NCBI RefSeq assembly: GCF_000002235.5
Contig: NW_022145615.1
Coordinates: forward strand, 11,040,891-11,104,890
Reading direction: 5' to 3'
Length of the DNA: 64,000 nt
Origin: Strongylocentrotus purpuratus
Taxonomy: Eukaryota; Echinodermata; Echinoidea; Camarodonta; Strongylocentrotidae
Shown here: piece after piece, positions 54,701-57,680 of the stretch
How positions within the stretch are numbered: the stretch's first letter is position 1
Layout: each line of letters opens with the position of its first letter
Program-made: the position numbers and the translations under genes
Notes under the pieces: model-generated
Database searches by the model: none
The model's input: the letters and a program-made list of their open reading frames with translations, nothing else
Told to the model about the DNA's origin: nothing

Positions 54701-54744
54701 CCGTTCAGATGTGTCGCACCGTCTTCTCCGATCTCAGCTTATAG
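2143..54744 (+). CDS. DENND4: DENN domain-containing protein 4 (Crag-type Rab10 GEF), 28 coding exons
   Basis: The exons join as 2143-2319, 4121-4257, 5899-6097, 21432-21561, 23712-23878, 24447-24688, 27048-27114, 29307-29507, 30209-30384, 31100-31142, 31668-31808, 33172-33313, 35473-35618, 36272-36387, 37218-37421, 37965-38109, 39262-39390, 40271-40559, 43473-43820, 44725-44943, 45675-46874, 47385-47571, 48088-48546, 49774-50095, 50447-50530, 52024-52196, 53315-53487 and 54608-54744. The product has 2,050 residues, longer than vertebrate paralogues (roughly 1,500-1,900). Visible order: MABP beta-prism about 40-200; uDENN about 185-360; cDENN about 370-515; dDENN about 560-660; PPR-like helices about 785-860; long disordered acidic/Ser-rich stretch about 900-1540; Cys pairs at 1573/1576 and 1603/1606; conserved C-terminal region about 1830-2050. 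Family knowledge: DENND4/Crag proteins exchange GDP for GTP on Rab10 in polarised secretion and vesicle traffic; human DENND4A was first described as a MYC-promoter-binding protein. The function here is inferred from homology. The start is supported by an in-frame TGA at 2119-2121 and a good initiation context (A at -3, G at +4). Confidence 0.96.
3945..4032 (+). mobile_element. LINE-like remnant (PRIEPCGTP motif)
   Basis: One frame reads [13 protein letters not shown], a phrase that recurs in degraded non-LTR retrotransposon sequence of aquatic animals. The same stretch recurs at 17400-17500. Very short and surely inactive. Confidence 0.4.
4121..4257 (+). CDS. DENND4: DENND4 coding exon 2 (residues 60-105)
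   Basis: Follows the acceptor TTTTGCACAG. Encodes [13 protein letters not shown] and the second MABP motif PPLTDIG (99-105), split by the intron after the second base of the glycine codon. Confidence 0.95.
4480..4660 (-). repeat. Repeat family P, TTAGGG-rich copy
   Basis: A dispersed element whose interior is a degenerate run of GGGTTAGG-like words, flanked by similar outer sequence. Other copies lie near 30590-30715, 39030-39190 and 54040-54510. It is not telomeric DNA: the words are irregular and the flanks are shared. Confidence 0.5.
5899..6097 (+). CDS. DENND4: DENND4 coding exon 3 (residues 105-171)
   Basis: Encodes [15 protein letters not shown] and the third beta-prism motif [10 protein letters not shown] (158-167), which completes the MABP domain. 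Ends in phase 0 at GTAGGT. The next exon lies 15.3 kb downstream. Confidence 0.95.
6113..6200 (+). repeat. GC-rich repeat family N fragment
   Basis: A block of GGGGGC/GCCCCC words (GGGGCCAATTAGCCCCCGAA) that resembles the element at 21075-21370. It begins about 16-25 bp after the exon 3 donor. Confidence 0.45.
7071..7406. mobile_element. MITE family A, copy 1
   Basis: Inverted terminal repeats of about 30 bp: left GGCCTGTTTTCATCAGCTTG, right the reverse complement with few changes. The interior repeats the words CGGGCTATTTGG in both directions. A second copy is at 21665-21944. A non-autonomous DNA transposon; the superfamily is unknown. Confidence 0.75.
9246..9406. mobile_element. Probable MITE family O, diverged short copy
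   Basis: Ends AGCTGCCAACCATTCC and ATGTTGGCAG form imperfect inverted repeats like those of the copy at 32501-32945. Confidence 0.4.
9986..10030 (+). repeat. (GA)n followed by poly-G
   Basis: A GA dinucleotide run that passes directly into about 17 G residues. Another poly-G run, 30 bp long, lies at 10142-10171. Confidence 0.9.
12336..12496. mobile_element. MITE family E, copy 1
   Basis: Near-perfect terminal inverted repeats GGCCCGAATTCACAAAG and CTTTGTGAATTCGGGCC. The interior has repeated CAAACCTCCTTTTGT words. A 22-bp direct repeat with two mismatches flanks it (12315-12336 and 12501-12522). A second copy is at 36952-37154. Confidence 0.8.
15055..15283 (+). repeat. Local tandem duplication, two units
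   Basis: Unit 1 (15055-15179) and unit 2 (15180-15283) share CACTGTCATCCTTG, ACCGTGATAAAATGAGGTAG and GTGAATTGTTTTGCCC. Unit 2 is about 20 bp shorter through small deletions. Confidence 0.85.
15491..15714. mobile_element. MITE family J, long perfect inverted ends
   Basis: The first about 43 bp (GAGGCTGTTCACACCGGCAG then AGATAGCGCGGTCTAGCGCG) return as the exact reverse complement at the end. GC-rich and able to form a stable hairpin. The high identity of the ends suggests a young insertion. Confidence 0.85.
16465..16640 (+). repeat. MITE family C, 3' half fragment
   Basis: Shares GATGATTCCAGAACCTTGCA and GCTAGATGATCAACCTTTTC with the full copies at 42804-43174 and 48589-48994. The left half is missing, and a poly-G run precedes it. 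Confidence 0.65.
16719..16862. mobile_element. MITE family R, copy 1
   Basis: Begins AGGGATGCGAGTTTTCAGG and ends TATCCCTG, an inverted pair. It lies directly before a second member of the family with only 4 bp between them. Confidence 0.6.
16867..17008. mobile_element. MITE family R, copy 2
   Basis: Inverted ends AGGGATGCCAG / TATCCCTG, flanked by the direct repeat CTGTTAC (16860-16866 and 17009-17015). A 7-8 bp target duplication and these ends would fit a hAT-like element (inference). The copy at 45069-45210 is the same sequence. Confidence 0.7.
17295..17724. mobile_element. MITE family L containing a LINE-like piece
   Basis: Inverted ends TACCGTAATTAATG..TATAAACC and GGTTTATACACCGTTAATTA. 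Inside, 17400-17500 repeats the LINE-like GPRIKPCGT stretch also seen at 3945-4032. Confidence 0.6.
18457..18923. mobile_element. MITE family K
   Basis: Ends CAGCCTTTTCACAC..CAGCTAAAATTC and GAATTTTAGCTGGGTGTGAA..GGCTG are inverted repeats. The subterminal parts repeat GTTTAAACACGTTT-type words. Confidence 0.7.
19530..19790 (+). repeat. C/T-rich low-complexity tract
   Basis: Imperfect repeats of CCCTATTTTATCCTGATTTT and related words over about 260 bp, with AAATCGG words at the left. Origin not recognised. Confidence 0.6.
20822..21077 (+). mobile_element. LINE (CR1/L2-like) 3' end fragment
   Basis: A frame ends in [36 protein letters not shown], the typical C-terminus of CR1/L2-clade reverse transcriptases (WNxLP..S..FK..LKTxLF). 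It is followed by a short 3' UTR GTGCTATGTAAATACATTATT and an ATT-rich tail. Heavily 5'-truncated, as is usual for LINEs. Confidence 0.7.
21075..21370. mobile_element. MITE family N
   Basis: Ends TTCAGGGGGA and CCCCCTGAAAT form inverted repeats. The interior is GGGGGC/GCCCCC-rich. It ends about 60 bp before the exon 4 acceptor and abuts the LINE tail. Confidence 0.5.
21432..21561 (+). CDS. DENND4: DENND4 coding exon 4 (residues 172-214)
   Basis: Encodes the end of MABP and the start of uDENN, with the family motif VYLCYKKS (196-203). Acceptor TTTTGTAG, donor GTAAGA, end phase 1. Confidence 0.95.
21572..21650 (+). repeat. tRNA-like sequence (SINE head candidate)
   Basis: Contains an A-box-like GTGGTTGAGTGGTTAAG and a B-box-like GGGTTCAAAGTC spaced as in a tRNA promoter. 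It begins 10 bp after the exon 4 donor. The stems do not close well, so I read it as a SINE head and not a functional tRNA. Confidence 0.45.
21665..21944. mobile_element. MITE family A, copy 2
   Basis: Inverted ends GGCCTGTCTTCATCAGCCTG and the reverse complement of GGCCTGTCTACATCAGCTCG. Same interior word set as the copy at 7071-7406. Confidence 0.75.
23712..23878 (+). CDS. DENND4: DENND4 coding exon 5 (residues 215-270)
   Basis: uDENN core. Carries [11 protein letters not shown] (237-247) and [10 protein letters not shown] (255-264), both strongly conserved in DENND4. Ends in phase 0. Confidence 0.96.
24447..24688 (+). CDS. DENND4: DENND4 coding exon 6 (residues 271-351)
   Basis: Rest of u[16 protein letters not shown] and the hallmark [12 protein letters not shown] (318-329). 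The last codon, arginine 351, is split with exon 7 (phase 2). Confidence 0.96.
24743..24927 (+). mobile_element. MITE family B, copy 1
   Basis: Starts GCCCCACTGCACTA. Same sequence as 25377-25563 in the other orientation. Lies 54 bp after the exon 6 donor. Confidence 0.75.
25377..25563 (-). mobile_element. MITE family B, copy 2 (opposite orientation)
   Basis: Perfect 14-bp inverted ends GCCCCACTGCACTA and TAGTGCAGTGGGGC. With copy 1 it forms a large inverted pair of about 185-bp arms separated by about 450 bp in the same intron. Confidence 0.8.
27048..27114 (+). CDS. DENND4: DENND4 coding exon 7 (residues 351-373)
   Basis: Short exon joining uDENN and cDENN; encodes [19 protein letters not shown]. 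The conserved PFPxPQRPRI motif fixes the frame. Donor GTAAGT, phase 0. Confidence 0.95.
27172..27425 (+). repeat. Repeat family D, copy 1
   Basis: Starts GTTAAAGGGATTGGGTCAG, carries CTGCAATCAT and TTTATGATTGGAATTCAAAA, and stops near AACTTCATGATC. The fuller copies are at 38221-38620 and 53548-53921. Confidence 0.75.
27446..27712 (+). mobile_element. MITE family R, copy with nested insertion
   Basis: Starts CAGGGATGCCCTTTTTCAGG and continues, after an inserted element, with TTCAGGCTCGTTTGTTAAAC like copy 16719-16862. The right terminus is not clear. Confidence 0.6.
27485..27620. mobile_element. MITE family S nested in family R
   Basis: Ends TACACCTCGGTCACAC and GTGTGACTGAGGTA are inverted repeats. 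Subterminal CCAGACCAACTCC words are also inverted. The host repeat resumes directly on either side. Confidence 0.7.
28925..28966. other. Perfect 13-bp stem hairpin
   Basis: TATACAGTAGGCT (28925-28937) pairs exactly with AGCCTACTGTATA (28954-28966) around a 16-nt loop. Too short for a canonical microRNA precursor; it may be a relic of a small palindromic element. Confidence 0.6.
29003..29286 (+). mobile_element. SINE fragments ending in (ATT)n before exon 8
   Basis: GGAATTAATTCCTTGAAATG, GGCAGCTAGGCTAAAGCCGG and a tail of (ATT)n form the body and 3' end of the SINE family seen at 29874-30190. The left part (29003-29080) resembles 39980-40050. The tail ends 20 bp before exon 8. Confidence 0.65.
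29307..29507 (+). CDS. DENND4: DENND4 coding exon 8 (residues 374-440)
   Basis: First half of cDENN: LPLSGA-type turn, LGPEK, then [20 protein letters not shown] (418-437). The exon is tightly bracketed by repeats: a SINE tail ends about 20 bp before its acceptor and a MITE starts 17 bp after its donor. Confidence 0.96.
29525..29828. mobile_element. MITE family H, copy 1
   Basis: Inverted ends GGGTGTTTCACAAAGATCCT..AAGT and the exact reverse complement at the right. It begins 17 bp after the exon 8 donor. Confidence 0.85.
29874..30190 (+). mobile_element. tRNA-headed SINE, full length
   Basis: The head has an A box TGGTCTAGTGGATGCG and a B box GGCTCGAATCCCACCGC. The body has CTTTGGCAAGACATTAATCT, ACATTTGCCACTC, GGTACCCTGTAGGAAGGAAT and GGTAGCTCGGCTACAGCCGG. 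The tail is an ATT-type microsatellite ending about 19 bp before exon 9. A-box/B-box spacing fits RNA polymerase III transcription. Confidence 0.8.
30209..30384 (+). CDS. DENND4: DENND4 coding exon 9 (residues 441-499)
   Basis: Core cDENN signature: [18 protein letters not shown] (443-460) and [14 protein letters not shown] (471-484). In DENN proteins this region makes much of the Rab contact (family knowledge). Ends in phase 2. Confidence 0.97.
30590..30715 (+). repeat. Repeat family P, copy 2
   Basis: CCCTAACCCTTAACTTAACC-type words, then ATGAAATAAAGCCTGGAGAA, shared with 54480-54500. Confidence 0.5.
31100..31142 (+). CDS. DENND4: DENND4 coding exon 10 (residues 499-513)
   Basis: The smallest coding exon (43 nt), too short to stand out as an open frame alone. 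It restores the phase between exons 9 and 11 and encodes [14 protein letters not shown], matching the DEKKNMNWKQLPK-type segment of vertebrate DENND4. Confidence 0.93.
31265..31345 (+). repeat. (GAT)n-type microsatellite
   Basis: GATGATGATGA and related words. A longer tract of the same type is at 31868-32060. Both lie in introns. Confidence 0.8.
31668..31808 (+). CDS. DENND4: DENND4 coding exon 11 (residues 514-560)
   Basis: Encodes [17 protein letters not shown] and [11 protein letters not shown], the cDENN-dDENN linker. Phase 0 at both ends. Confidence 0.94.
31868..32060 (+). repeat. (GAT/GGT)n microsatellite
   Basis: Runs of GATGATGATGATGATG mixed with GGTGGTGG words. It gives a spurious Asp/Gly-only reading frame after exon 11. 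Confidence 0.9.
32501..32945. mobile_element. MITE family O, copy 1 (hAT-like ends)
   Basis: Ends CAGAGCTGCCAACC and GGTTGGCAGCTCTG are perfect inverted repeats, flanked on both sides by CTTAAG. The interior has repeated AATTCCTTTTTTT words. The CAGAG start fits hAT-type termini (inference). Other copies: 47619-48000, 9246-9406. Confidence 0.8.
33001..33131. mobile_element. MITE family F, copy 1
   Basis: GGGACCCGTTTCACAAAGCC at the left, AAACAGGACCC at the right. The interior TCAGTAGCTTATAACAACAA is shared with 41003-41133. It ends 40 bp before the exon 12 acceptor. Confidence 0.7.
33172..33313 (+). CDS. DENND4: DENND4 coding exon 12 (residues 561-608)
   Basis: Encodes the first dDENN helix, [19 protein letters not shown]. 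The acceptor has a normal T/C-rich tract. A near-complete second copy of this exon lies 281 bp downstream (33461-33594). If the sequence between the two copies were retained, the frame would meet a TAG codon directly after the glycine at the exon end. Confidence 0.95.
33367..33460 (+). repeat. GA/GGGA microsatellite between exon 12 copies
   Basis: Purine-only tract on the + strand that replaces the acceptor region of the duplicated exon 12. Confidence 0.9.
33461..33594 (+). pseudogene. Tandem partial copy of DENND4 exon 12
   Basis: Repeats exon 12 from position 33180 onward with a constant offset of 281 bp. It keeps the donor CAGGTTAGT and about 60 bp of following intron, but lacks the first 8 exon bases and the acceptor with its pyrimidine tract, because GA-repeat sequence sits there instead. 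Only two exonic differences are visible, both at third codon positions and synonymous (Asp, His). It is unlikely to be spliced by itself. It could be a recent duplication or two haplotypes joined in assembly. Confidence 0.85.
33653..34058 (+). repeat. Large (GGGA)n / (GA)n tract ending in poly-G
   Basis: About 400 bp of almost pure purine, mainly GGGAGGGAGGGA, followed by GA repeats and a run of about 16 G. It explains open frames on both strands (Gly/Arg/Glu-rich and Ser/Leu/Pro-rich). Such a G-tract series could form quadruplexes. Confidence 0.95.
35316..35437 (+). mobile_element. MITE family B, truncated copy 3
   Basis: Left two-thirds of the element: GCCCCACTGCACTACTTATC, GGTCCCCCATGATC and AATTGAGAGCTGATTTAAT. 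The right end is missing and stops about 35 bp before exon 13, in the branch-point region. Confidence 0.75.
35473..35618 (+). CDS. DENND4: DENND4 coding exon 13 (residues 608-656)
   Basis: dDENN continuation: [32 protein letters not shown] and [10 protein letters not shown], all close to the vertebrate sequence. Ends in phase 0. Confidence 0.96.
36272..36387 (+). CDS. DENND4: DENND4 coding exon 14 (residues 657-695)
   Basis: Encodes an acidic segment ending in [14 protein letters not shown], which matches the SEHTVFIMPPE motif of the family. Phase 2 at the end. Confidence 0.94.
36952..37154. mobile_element. MITE family E, copy 2
   Basis: GGTCCAAATTCACAAAGGAGG at the left mirrors CCTCCTTTGTGAATTCGGGCC-type sequence at the right, with ATA on each outer side. 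The interior contains AACCCATGG palindromes. Confidence 0.75.
37218..37421 (+). CDS. DENND4: DENND4 coding exon 15 (residues 695-763)
   Basis: Encodes [12 protein letters not shown], then a basic stretch [15 protein letters not shown] and SPEQWAN, equal to the RTKQEIKTAHKLAK and PPQWAK region of human DENND4C. Confidence 0.94.
37549..37690. mobile_element. MITE family G
   Basis: Inverted ends GGGCCCCGTTGCATAAAACT..ACCATTGATGG and the reverse complement. The inner half is also self-complementary around CCATCAATGG. Confidence 0.8.
37965..38109 (+). CDS. DENND4: DENND4 coding exon 16 (residues 763-811)
   Basis: Encodes [20 protein letters not shown] and the first PPR-like helix pair [14 protein letters not shown]. 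Donor GTCAGT is slightly non-consensus. Phase 0 at the end. Confidence 0.95.
38221..38620 (+). mobile_element. MITE family D, copy 2, between 36-bp direct repeats
   Basis: Ends TTAAAGGGATTG and CAATGCCTTTAA are imperfect inverted repeats. The sequence AACCTACACTCTAGTAATT..GGAGTAA lies on both sides (38182-38217 and 38621-38656) with one mismatch in 36 bp. Confidence 0.7.
39030..39190 (-). repeat. Repeat family P, copy 3
   Basis: GGTCTTAGGTTAGGTTTATG and TAGGGTCAGG words inside an element matching 4480-4660 in layout. Confidence 0.45.
39262..39390 (+). CDS. DENND4: DENND4 coding exon 17 (residues 812-854)
   Basis: Encodes [20 protein letters not shown] and [18 protein letters not shown]. The last motif is a textbook PPR turn and is the best-conserved part of the middle of the protein. 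Confidence 0.96.
39506..39760 (+). repeat. (CT)n-rich microsatellite block
   Basis: CTCTCTCT runs with a duplicated unit TGTCCATCTCCCTCTCCCCC..CTGTCGTTCTGTCTCTCTGT at about 39527-39600 and 39606-39670. Accounts for the Ser/Leu-rich frames here. Confidence 0.95.
39975..40130 (-). mobile_element. SINE fragment, reverse orientation
   Basis: TACCCTGGCTTTCGCCAAGC and GCATTCAAGGAATTCCTTTT are the reverse of the SINE body at 30000-30090. The tRNA head is missing. Confidence 0.55.
40271..40559 (+). CDS. DENND4: DENND4 coding exon 18 (residues 855-951)
   Basis: Begins with the conserved AVLECQWP and then enters low-conservation, Ser/Gly-rich sequence. The donor GTGAGT splits a glycine codon (phase 1). 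Confidence 0.92.
41003..41133. mobile_element. MITE family F, copy 2
   Basis: GGTGTTTCACAAAGCC at the left and TTCTGTGAAACAGG at the right. It shares TTTCAGTAGCTTATAACAA with 33001-33131. Confidence 0.7.
42804..43174. mobile_element. MITE family C, copy 1
   Basis: Ends AAAGGTAAAGACCAGTATTG and ACTGGTCTTTACCTTT are inverted repeats of about 16 bp. Interior GGGAAACCGCCTACTAATT and GATGATTCCAGAACCTTGCA shared with 48589-48994. Confidence 0.8.
43473..43820 (+). CDS. DENND4: DENND4 coding exon 19 (residues 951-1067)
   Basis: Starts with [10 protein letters not shown], like the SDQGYGSKD stretch of human DENND4C, then an acidic Glu/Asp-rich run with an [12 protein letters not shown] phosphosite-like segment. 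Probably disordered. The donor is GTAATT, weaker than elsewhere; the phase still matches exon 20. Confidence 0.88.
44725..44943 (+). CDS. DENND4: DENND4 coding exon 20 (residues 1067-1140)
   Basis: Ser/Thr/Arg-rich segment with [19 protein letters not shown] and [10 protein letters not shown]. The basic-Ser motifs look like kinase or 14-3-3 sites (inference). Acceptor TCTACAG, donor GTGAGA, phase 1 at both junctions. Confidence 0.9.
45069..45210. mobile_element. MITE family R, copy 4
   Basis: Ends CAGGGATGCCAG and GCATCCCTG. The interior, TTATTTTCAGACCATAGTTC and TTTTCAGGCCCTCTGATCAA, matches 16867-17008 closely. Confidence 0.75.
45675..46874 (+). CDS. DENND4: DENND4 coding exon 21 (residues 1140-1540)
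   Basis: The largest exon (1,200 nt), open throughout. It encodes a Ser/Asp/Glu-rich disordered region with [20 protein letters not shown] and, near the end, [20 protein letters not shown] followed by a predicted helix ([20 protein letters not shown]). In human paralogues the same place holds the KSGMKQAA..ASKMW helix. Confidence 0.95.
47385..47571 (+). CDS. DENND4: DENND4 coding exon 22 (residues 1540-1602)
   Basis: Encodes [20 protein letters not shown] and [19 protein letters not shown]1573 and C1576 are half of a zinc-ribbon-like four-Cys set completed in exon 23. It matches the human [20 protein letters not shown] segment closely. Confidence 0.96.
47619..48000. mobile_element. MITE family O, copy 2
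   Basis: CAGAACTGCCAACCATTATG at the left; repeated AATTCCTTTTTTT words and TTTGGTTGCCATCATGGTTC at the right, as in 32501-32945. It occupies most of the 516-bp intron 22. Confidence 0.65.
48088..48546 (+). CDS. DENND4: DENND4 coding exon 23 (residues 1602-1755)
   Basis: Opens with [20 protein letters not shown] (C1603, C1606 are the second Cys pair), then a GC-rich Ser/Pro/Gly stretch with [19 protein letters not shown] begins 43 bp after the donor. Confidence 0.94.
48589..48994. mobile_element. MITE family C, copy 2
   Basis: Same ends and interior as 42804-43174, with an extra GCACGTGTCGCGCACGTG palindrome at about 48777-48795. It begins 43 bp after the exon 23 donor. Confidence 0.8.
49477..49672 (-). 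mobile_element. SINE fragment, reverse orientation
   Basis: Starts with ATT-complement tail words (AATGATAATAATAGGCATTT), then ACCCCGGCTTTAGCCTAGCT and GGTACCCATTTACCTCACCT. The tRNA head is lost. It ends about 100 bp before the exon 24 acceptor. Confidence 0.65.
49774..50095 (+). CDS. DENND4: DENND4 coding exon 24 (residues 1755-1862)
   Basis: Encodes the conserved [20 protein letters not shown] and QHPIIFWNL, both nearly identical in vertebrate DENND4. Ends in phase 0. Confidence 0.96.
50447..50530 (+). CDS. DENND4: DENND4 coding exon 25 (residues 1863-1890)
   Basis: Short exon, 28 codons: [20 protein letters not shown]. Equal to VWYFRRLDLPSNLPGLIL in human. Phase 0 on both sides. Confidence 0.95.
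50620..51625 (-). mobile_element. SINE (reverse) split by a MITE
   Basis: Left part TCTCTAAGCGCTTTACAGAT and right part TTGGTCATTGG..CTACCGGGTACCCATTTAAC..TTGGGATTCAAACCCTCGAC form one reverse SINE with B box and head at the right. The MITE at 50666-51368 interrupts it. Confidence 0.6.
50666..51368. mobile_element. MITE family M nested in a SINE
   Basis: Inverted ends TACCGTATTTTCCGGCGTAA..GGCCGCA and TGCGGCCTTTACGCCGGCAA..TACGGTA. Subterminal GTCGGGGTGCGGCGTATAC mirrors the right side (GGGGGTGCGGCCTATACG). Confidence 0.8.
52024..52196 (+). CDS. DENND4: DENND4 coding exon 26 (residues 1891-1948)
   Basis: Encodes [20 protein letters not shown] and MYLHW, equal to VYIRLLWDNINLHQEP..LYVSW in human. 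Donor GTAAGT in phase 2. Confidence 0.95.
52410..52703. mobile_element. MITE family H, copy 2, with nested inverted element
   Basis: Ends GGGTGTTTCACAAAGACTAA and its imperfect reverse complement. Inside, 52454-52635 has its own inverted ends TATGGCAGGCCGTGCCAC and GTGGCATGACGGCCTGCCAT. Confidence 0.75.
53017..53123 (-). repeat. tRNA-like SINE head, reverse strand
   Basis: Read on the - strand it gives GGCGCGATAGCTCAGTTGGT, an anticodon-loop-like CTCGTAA and CCCGGGTTCAAAACC, a tRNA-Thr-like order. The T stem and acceptor stem have mismatches, so it looks like a tRNA-derived SINE or a pseudo-tRNA. Confidence 0.6.
53315..53487 (+). CDS. DENND4: DENND4 coding exon 27 (residues 1948-2006)
   Basis: Encodes [20 protein letters not shown] and [20 protein letters not shown], equal to the human RSLYREILFLSLVSLGREN stretch. 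Confidence 0.96.
53548..53921 (+). repeat. Repeat family D, copy 3
   Basis: CTTTGTCTCAGATTCTAAAC, GCTGCAATCATAATTAAGAA and GAGGCACTTCATGATCATTT as in 38221-38620. It begins 60 bp after the exon 27 donor. Confidence 0.75.
54040..54510 (+). repeat. Repeat family P, copy 4, split by a MITE
   Basis: CTACCTAACCCTAAACCTAC and AATCCTAACCTGGACC on the left, GATACAATAAAGCCCAGAGA on the right. The MITE at 54172-54464 sits between. Confidence 0.5.
54172..54464. mobile_element. MITE family I
   Basis: Ends GGGTGGTATTCTCAAAAGTG and TTTCAAAAATACCACC are inverted repeats. TTAT stands next to each end, fitting a TTA target duplication. The centre is an AT-rich palindrome. Confidence 0.75.
54608..54744 (+). 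CDS. DENND4: DENND4 coding exon 28 (residues 2006-2050) and stop
   Basis: Encodes [13 protein letters not shown] and [15 protein letters not shown], then TAG at 54742-54744. The C-terminus is colinear with the vertebrate AFDNEYGIAYNSL..CRKCFGAP ending. Confidence 0.94.
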
Positions 54745-57300
54745 AAGGAGAAAATGAGGGGTCACCCGTCGGTCTACAGGCTCCTGCTGAAGAGGAGAAT
54801 GGTCATGGCAGCTCATTGAAGTTGAGTGATTAAAGATGAGGAGTTGGAAAACGGAATGTTTGACGCAAAGGAAAAAGAAATCTGATTATTTCAAGAAATT
54901 GTCAATCAATCATGCGGTCACAATAATTTGACGAAAAGATACAAGGAGTGGTTACCAGTTTTATACCTTTATGTTCCTGTCTCATCTCGATACTCAACAG
55001 CTATATGCAAATTTACCGTTATTGTAGAATGTATTACTAAGAGCACCTACCAAGATGTGAAGATCACACCAAACTTCTCACAGTGGAAGTGTTCATCTGG
55101 TACACATGGACCCTGAATAAGTCAACAGGGGCTTCTTGCACTTTGAATCTCTAAAATTTCAATCTGGAAAGACTATGATGGGTACATGATGCTCTGACTT
55201 TAGGTATAATCTACACACTGTTCTCTTAAATCTTGTTTGTAATTCAATATCTGTATTATGCAGGCAAACACGATATGACGTTTTGAATACCGGTATGGAA
55301 AAGGGAAGAAAAAAAAGCTACATATGTAGACCTACATGTACAGTTATAGGCAAGCTAAGAGTTCTACTTTGATTATCAAAGATGAAACTGGTTGCGTAAA
55401 TTCCTGGTTCTCTTGAACTTGATTTATGAATGATACCATGGTGGGAATCACATTAAGTGTGTGGAATGCTGGGGAATTCCCTTATGTCGAAGAGTGAGTT
55501 CCTCTATCGGGTGAGTGAGTGAGTTCCCTGATATTGTTAAGAACCGGATATGAGGTAAATTCTATGGGTGTTGTGTAAGGTGTTGTTTCAATATATCACC
55601 GTGTCAAGTTGGGAGTATGACATGAACCATTTCAGTTAAATATACAAGGTACAATTGTACGTTATTTGCCACAGGCTTGTTTAAGAATCCGATACTGTAA
55701 CAATATTGATCTTAGAATTGATTTTCTTGATTGCATCTATCTATACAATGTCATCACTGCCACTGAATCAAGTCGATTTGATGTTTTTTCTAAAAACTAT
55801 TGCCCGTATTTACAGGCCGTCTTGATGCAGACTGCAATTCTCATTGTTTCCATGAATGATTATCATGTATGGATTGCAGGGTTTACTAGCAACTTACATA
55901 TTCTGAATTTAAAGGATGCGTGTGCTTGATTTGATCATACAATGTATCATCTTTAAAGCTGAGAGATGATTTTGTTGTGTTCATGACAGAAGTTGTGAAG
56001 GGCATGATGTCATTACTTGCATAGGGGATTCCCCTGTGCCCTTGCTTTCATGCTTCTCACACAACAAGATACATCTATAGAGCAAGGGAATGAATTGGCT
56101 TTACAAACTGGAATAATTTGATTGAAAGGTACAGTCAGGAGGCTTTTACCTGATATAAAATGTAGTGGATGAGATACATATGTACTGCAAATGTACACAT
56201 GAACGTACTTGTATCGGTACTCTATGAAACATGCAATATGATGAGAGAGAGAGATGCCAATTGATTTTCAATGAATTATGATGGATAGACACTGGCAAAG
56301 GAAAAAGCTCCAGACCGTTGAACGAGAAGTTACCGGTAGAATCTTGAAGTCGGTATTAAAAAGATTTGATGATTTCAGTGAACTGATGGATCGAGTTTTG
56401 AGATGAAGTTCGTACTGTTCCGAGTACCTTAAACGTAGACAAATTAGGGTTTCCTACATGTATGCTAGCTGTTGTGCAACAACATGACTGACACAATATT
56501 TTGATGAAATTTTTGTAATATAACGAAAGATGTGGAGCATGAGCTTACGGTCAAGGGTTTATTATTGGTACTTTGTAAATTGCTTGTTGATATCCTCTCA
56601 GTGCAATGTAAAACAAATGATGTAAATATTTCAAATTTTTTGTATGTTTCAAAATGTTATCGTTGCTCACTTTCAGGAATACTCTTTGTATGTATATTGG
56701 GTAGTTTGTATATGTGTTTTGTCTTTTTGTTTTTCTTAAAACATGAAATGCCTAGCTATTTGATAAAGTGACTGTTTATGTCATACTAGTGTACTAAAGA
56801 TACAACTCTTAATAAGGAACTGGTGTAGTTCAAATTTATAACTTTTTTTTTCAGTGTAGTTCATATAAAATCAAGTGTGTATAGAAGAATTAATCTTGTA
56901 TCGGCCTGTATGAAGTCAGAGTAGAATCAAAGGAGGCTTGATAGATTTGTGAGGGTTTCCAGGGACGCCTACAAAATTTCACACTCAATTCTTTTGTTTG
57001 AATGATAAATTTGTTATTCATCGATTAATTAATTAATCTCAATCATAGGTTTGATTCTGTACAAATCGATATGCATATGGATGACAATGCTGTTACAATA
57101 AAACTGCATAATTTGATTTTTGAAACACTTAAAAATGAGAACATAGCATTCAAAAAGCATAAGCAATTACAAATCTCAAAACAAAGTATGATGAATAATG
57201 AAACAATGAAAAAAATTCACCTCCAGAATTTGTTTAAAATCATATTAATTCAAATTTAGAAAAAACTCAGCGTTGATTAAAACGATATCCTTCTCCCCAC

Positions 57301-57356
<56 letters not shown>

Positions 57357-57680
57357 GGTAAGTACACATATCTGGTATAACTGCTATCATTTTGATATAC
57401 TGGCATCATGACTTTATATAATGCTAACAGTACCTGGGAGATATTCTATTTAATTATGTTGAAAGAAATGTCTGGTAATGCTATGGACTTATGGAATGCT
57501 GGGAAATACTTAATTTGCATCAATCTGCTGTGTTCACAGTACAAGAAGATCCTTTGTGGCAACAAACTTAGAACAAAGTTGCAAAAAACATTCAGGAAAA
57601 ATACTTGATGCGCAGGATTGAATAGTTTGATTTTTGTTGTATGTAATGGGGAAATAAAGGGAACTCTCTAAGGTTTTTGC
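54745..57680 (+). other. DENND4: Probable DENND4 3' UTR
   Basis: No second gene is visible in this stretch. Candidate polyadenylation signals AATAAA lie at 57097-57102 and 57653-57658. The end is therefore uncertain; RNA data would set it. A (CT)n tract at about 57303-57357 lies between the two candidates. Confidence 0.4.
57303..57357 (+). repeat. (CT)n microsatellite
   Basis: About 55 bp of CT repeats with one GT interruption, inside the probable 3' UTR. Confidence 0.95.

Noticed and set aside
2143-54744. A previously undescribed multi-gene system
   Set aside because: The only supported gene is a well-known trafficking GEF; the unusual content is repeats and local rearrangements.
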